From NCBI GenBank assembly GCA_037176845.1, contig JAYKXP010000004.1:496001-560000 (forward strand): 64,000 bases of DNA, written 5' to 3'. Positions 61,271-64,000 of this stretch are shown in pieces. This DNA comes from Paramarasmius palmivorus. Lineage: Eukaryota; Basidiomycota; Agaricomycetes; Agaricales; Marasmiaceae. The notes beneath the pieces are model-generated. The model ran no database searches. It was not told where the DNA came from and was given only the letters and a program-made list of their open reading frames with translations. The translations under genes were made by a program, and so were the position numbers. Position 1 is the first letter of the stretch, and every line of letters begins with the position of its first letter.

Positions 61271-62684
61271 ATGTCCAGCGTGCTGTGGAGTGCTGTTTCT
61301 CATACAGCCAGGTGAGTATCATGGTCTATCCTTCGTGAAATAACAGTTCTAAAGGCAATACGTCGAACAGACTATCAACAGCAGTACAGATCCTCATTTT
61401 TCTTCCCTTAACCCTCGCCACTCTCTCTAAAGCCGCCTTCCTGCTGCTATCTTTATTACTCGCTCTACATGCTGTGATCCACGGAACCCTCATTCTACTA
61501 TGGGGATCAGCATCGCTATCGCTGCTGCAAGTTCCTGTGCACCCCGCTCTTCTCCTCGTTTCTTTCAACATCTTCTCCATTTTGTCGTCGCACCCTTGGC
61601 TAGTAATCACTACTCAATGCTGGGGGAAGCTACTGACATTTGCCGGTCCCTTTTTCATTGTGATGGAAGGGTTGTCGAGTCTACTCGTGGCCCAGAAACT
61701 AGGGCAGGAAGGGAAAAGGCTAGTTGAAAAGGGAGAAGGATATCAGGTATGTCTCCTTTAATGGTATAACACCTTAGATTAACTAAATTGGCCCTTGTGT
61801 AGTTGGTATGTTTCGTAGCTTCCAAGGATGCAGAACCAAGCAACTAAACAGAACACAAGACACTTCTCATTGCAAGCTCAGTCACCTACGTTGTGTTTTG
61901 CAATTGGATCGTCAGCGTGCGTGTATAAATATGTCCATCGATCAATTCATTTATATGGTATCTAGTCGTATTCTGCAGCAGCGTCATCACCACTGTCGTC
62001 GACATTTCTAGGAGTTGCTCTCACAGCACTCGTCTTCCTCACTTTCATCGGATTTTTCCTCAGGAGAACCAACATCATAGAATCATCAGCACTAGCACTT
62101 TGCATCGCGTATAACATATGGCTCTGTGGTTTCGATCAACAATCTCTTTCGGACCCAGGCTTCTCATAGTGAGTCAATGTCAGAATTTTGAACATAACAT
62201 GACTCAAACCATGTCTAGTGTTCCACTTCTTAGCGTGCCCTTGCTACCAAATGTACTCCCCCATTTCCAGGCGCTCATCAACTTCGTCACAAACACTCTT
62301 CCCAAACCAGTCCTGGTCGCTCTTCTCTATCGACTCACCATTATGCATCTGGCTTCTCGTATATTGCCAAACATTGGTGCTGACAGCTGGGAGTCAGAAA
62401 CTGGTGTCGACAATGGGTGGGAGGATCGCCCCACGTCAACCCTGACTCGAATAATCTTGACTTATCGTCAATTACTTTTCGTGATGGTCTACTCGCATCT
62501 GCTCCGTAAGCTCGTCAAATTGTCCGTGTTTACTTGCTTCTCAACCCCTTGTCTAGTTCTGGACCACTCCTCTCAAATTTGGTGGAGATGGATCAACATT
62601 TTTTTCACTTTGACGATGTGGGCTGTTGAATTGCTCGTCAGTCAAGAGGACGATGTAGTCACTAAAGAATGGAAGGTCGATTAG
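61271..62684 (+). CDS. ICE2: ICE2-like ER membrane protein
   Basis: ATG 61271 starts MSSVLWSAVSHTAR, followed by FLPLTLATLSKAAFLLLSLL, LALHAVIHGTLILLWGSASL, SLLQVPVHPALLLVSFNIFS, LLTFAGPFFIVMEGLSSLLV and AQKLGQEGKRLVEKGEGYQ, a middle part with LGVALTALVFLTFIGFFLRR and IIESSALALCIAYNIWLCGF, and late helices ending DDVVTKEWKVD. Many helices and the H-x3-HG pattern match fungal ICE2. In yeast it sits in the ER, limits the phosphatase Spo7-Nem1 and supports ER inheritance and membrane growth. Splices in the middle (61740-62030) are approximate. Confidence 0.85.
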
Positions 62685-62706
62685 CAACACACTATGTGAA
62701 TCTATT

Positions 62707-63300
62707 CTATGATTTGTTTGCCTTCCACTCCGCTTCGTCTTCACCGTCATAGTGCTCGCGTTTCCATATCTGAGCTTTACGCTTGACCTCTTCCAAGATG
62801 TATTCGCACGCAACGAATGCTTCTTTGCGGTGAGGTGCTGAGACTGCAATGACTGACGGGATGTCAGACTGTGTGCTTTCCCACCAAGGAGTGCATGAAT
62901 ACCGATTGACGGTTCTCCGACCGGAACAACACCAATGCGATGGTGAACGGCACATTTGAGCGAGGGCGATCCGTCTGAATCTTGGGGCCCCGAAGCTTGT
63001 GCTGTTCGGACTATCTCCGTCATGGTCTTTATTGCGAGTTTGGAGTATGCCTGGTATTCTAATCGTGTCACATTCTTCCCCTCGAAATTATCTCGTGTAG
63101 TACCTGTTTGGAGTTGAGTTAGAGAAGTATGTAAATTGCATGATTTCCTTGCACTCACCAATGAAGTAGACATTTGCCCCATGACTGTCACTTCCCACCG
63201 ATTTGATGATTTCGTTTACATCTAGAGTACGAGATATGGCGCAGATGGCTCCAGGGATATCTAGACTCGTCTCGAAAGATGAAGCAGGTTCTGAAGACAT
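62707..63300 (-). CDS. Molybdopterin synthase catalytic subunit (MoaE/MOCS2B)
   Basis: ATG 63300 starts MSSEPASSFETSLDIPGAIC. Then NEIIKSVGSDSHGANVYFIG, TTRDNFEGKNVTRLEYQAYS, AIKTMTEIVRTAQ, CAVHHRIGVVPVGEPSI and, after an intron, VIAVSAPHRKEAFVACEYIL, EEVKRKAQIWKREHYDGEDE, ending WKANKS. These are the MoaE motifs: the HR-GVVPVGE turn and the SAPHRKEAF-IWK region that hold the precursor Z site and catalytic Lys. With a MoaD-type subunit it makes molybdopterin for nitrate reductase, sulfite oxidase and xanthine dehydrogenase. It is divergent from the PsuG gene by 110 bases. Confidence 0.95.
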
Positions 63301-63410
63301 GATGGGAATTTAGATAAGAACATTTACGCCCATACGGTAAGCACGATCACGGGGAACGCGGCGGTGACAGAACTGAGAAGCGTTGAACCTTGTCCTCTTA
63401 CTATCACGAC
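63301..63410. promoter_or_regulatory. Very short bidirectional promoter, MoaE (-) and PsuG-like (+)
   Basis: 110 bases between the start codons. An in-frame TTG at 63390 precedes the PsuG-like ATG at 63411 but is unlikely to be used. No element was identified. Confidence 0.4.
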
Positions 63411-64000
63411 ATGCGTTCGGGGCTGCAGAGGTGCCTCACCTCTACATTTCGAACCGGTTCTTCTTCCTTCAACCATGGGGCACGCTCCATTTCTTTCGGG
63501 GCTGCATTGACGAACAAAAATATACCACTCGAGATTCACCCGGAAGTCGAAGAAGCACTTCACAACCAACGACCTGTTGTCGCACTAGAGACCACTCTTG
63601 TCACCCATGGCATCCCATATCCTAACAACTACGACCTTGCCCTGGATCTCGAGAATATTGTCAGGTCCACCGGGGCCGTGCCTGCTACCATTGGGTTGAT
63701 TGGGGGACGTGTCAAAGTTGGACTGGAGAAGCCTGACCTGCACCGGTTAGCGGACACGAAGAACAATCCATCCGTAGTGAAACTGTCCAGGCGTGACATT
63801 GGCCCAGCTATCGCACAAAAGGCTGATGGAGGTACAACTTGCAGCTCAACGCTTATTTTTGCAGCGTTAGCGGGAATCAAGGTCAGATAGCCATGTTCAT
63901 CCGCTTCGCAGCTGCTCACTTATATGATAGGTCTTTGCTACTGGAGGGTGAGGTCGTGTCGTTGTGATTTGTAGGTATCTAACAGGGATTCGGTCTTTCA
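63411..64000 (+). CDS. Pseudouridine-5'-phosphate glycosidase (PsuG-like), partial at window end
   Basis: ATG 63411 opens MRSGLQRCLTSTFRTGSSSF, basic and Ser-rich, a likely mitochondrial presequence. Then IPLEIHPEVEEALHNQRPVV, ALETTLVTHGIPYPNNYDLA, IVRSTGAVPATIGLIGGRVK, VVKLSRRDIGPAIAQKADGG, TTCSSTLIFAALAGIK and VFATGG. These are the PsuG signatures: THG-PYP, GAVPAT, and the Lys/Asp of the phosphate and ribose sites. The enzyme splits pseudouridine 5'-phosphate to uracil and ribose 5-phosphate. In fungi it is often fused to a PsuK-type kinase, which would lie beyond the window. The gene is cut by the window end. Confidence 0.9.

Overview
The window is nuclear DNA from a basidiomycete fungus, most likely an agaricomycete. 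The genes are split by many short introns (about 45-65 bases) with GT...AG ends, genes are tightly packed on both strands with short shared promoters, and the gene set is typical of these fungi: a GT31-type type II membrane protein, PPZ phosphatase, Rec8, an agaricomycete-type P450, ICE2, and a polyQ protein of a basidiomycete-restricted type. I found about 31 protein genes by joining exons by eye. I saw no convincing tRNA, rRNA, CRISPR array or intact transposon.

Layout. 0.2-2.4 kb: GRAMD4-like membrane protein (+). 2.4-5.6 kb: gene-poor stretch with a probable decayed gene. 5.6-9.4 kb (-): GT31-like glycosyltransferase and a GST. 9.9-13.6 kb: SGT1 (+), DHFR (+), mitochondrial bL36 (-), DMT-type transporter (+). 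14.2-16.8 kb (-): PPZ phosphatase and ribosomal protein S11/uS17. 17.2-21.3 kb: DNA ligase I (+) convergent with MPC1 (-). 21.9-30 kb: polyQ protein (+), IPP isomerase (-), Rec8 (-), AP-3 mu (-). 30.2-33.6 kb: 2OG oxygenase (-) divergent from an isochorismatase-fold hydrolase (+). 33.7-37.8 kb (-): mucin-like membrane protein and a Rab4-like GTPase. 38-43 kb: D-serine dehydratase (-), RidA (-), anion:cation-symporter-type MFS carrier (+). 43.5-49.5 kb: RBM39-like splicing factor (-), unusual ketol-acid-reductoisomerase-like protein (-), SDR (+), cupin (-). 49.6-55.8 kb: NUS1 (-), alpha-SNAP (-), phosphoacetylglucosamine mutase (+), DUG3 amidotransferase (+). 56.4-64 kb: HPP membrane protein (-), P450 (+), ICE2 (+), MoaE/MOCS2B (-), and a PsuG-like pseudouridine-5'-phosphate glycosidase cut by the window edge (+).

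Most genes are housekeeping. Two neighbourhoods suggest linked function. D-serine dehydratase should release 2-aminoacrylate, and its neighbour belongs to RidA, the family that removes that intermediate. The KARI-like/SDR/cupin group is led by a protein that keeps the KARI fold motifs but has replaced several residues needed for the classical reaction, so it may do new chemistry. DNA ligase I has two in-frame starts, a PCNA-binding box directly after the second, and two ACGCGT (MCB-type) boxes between them. Two genes (DNA ligase and cupin) show apparent single-base frame breaks that may be real or assembly errors. Exon borders are hand-drawn and unconfirmed by transcripts.
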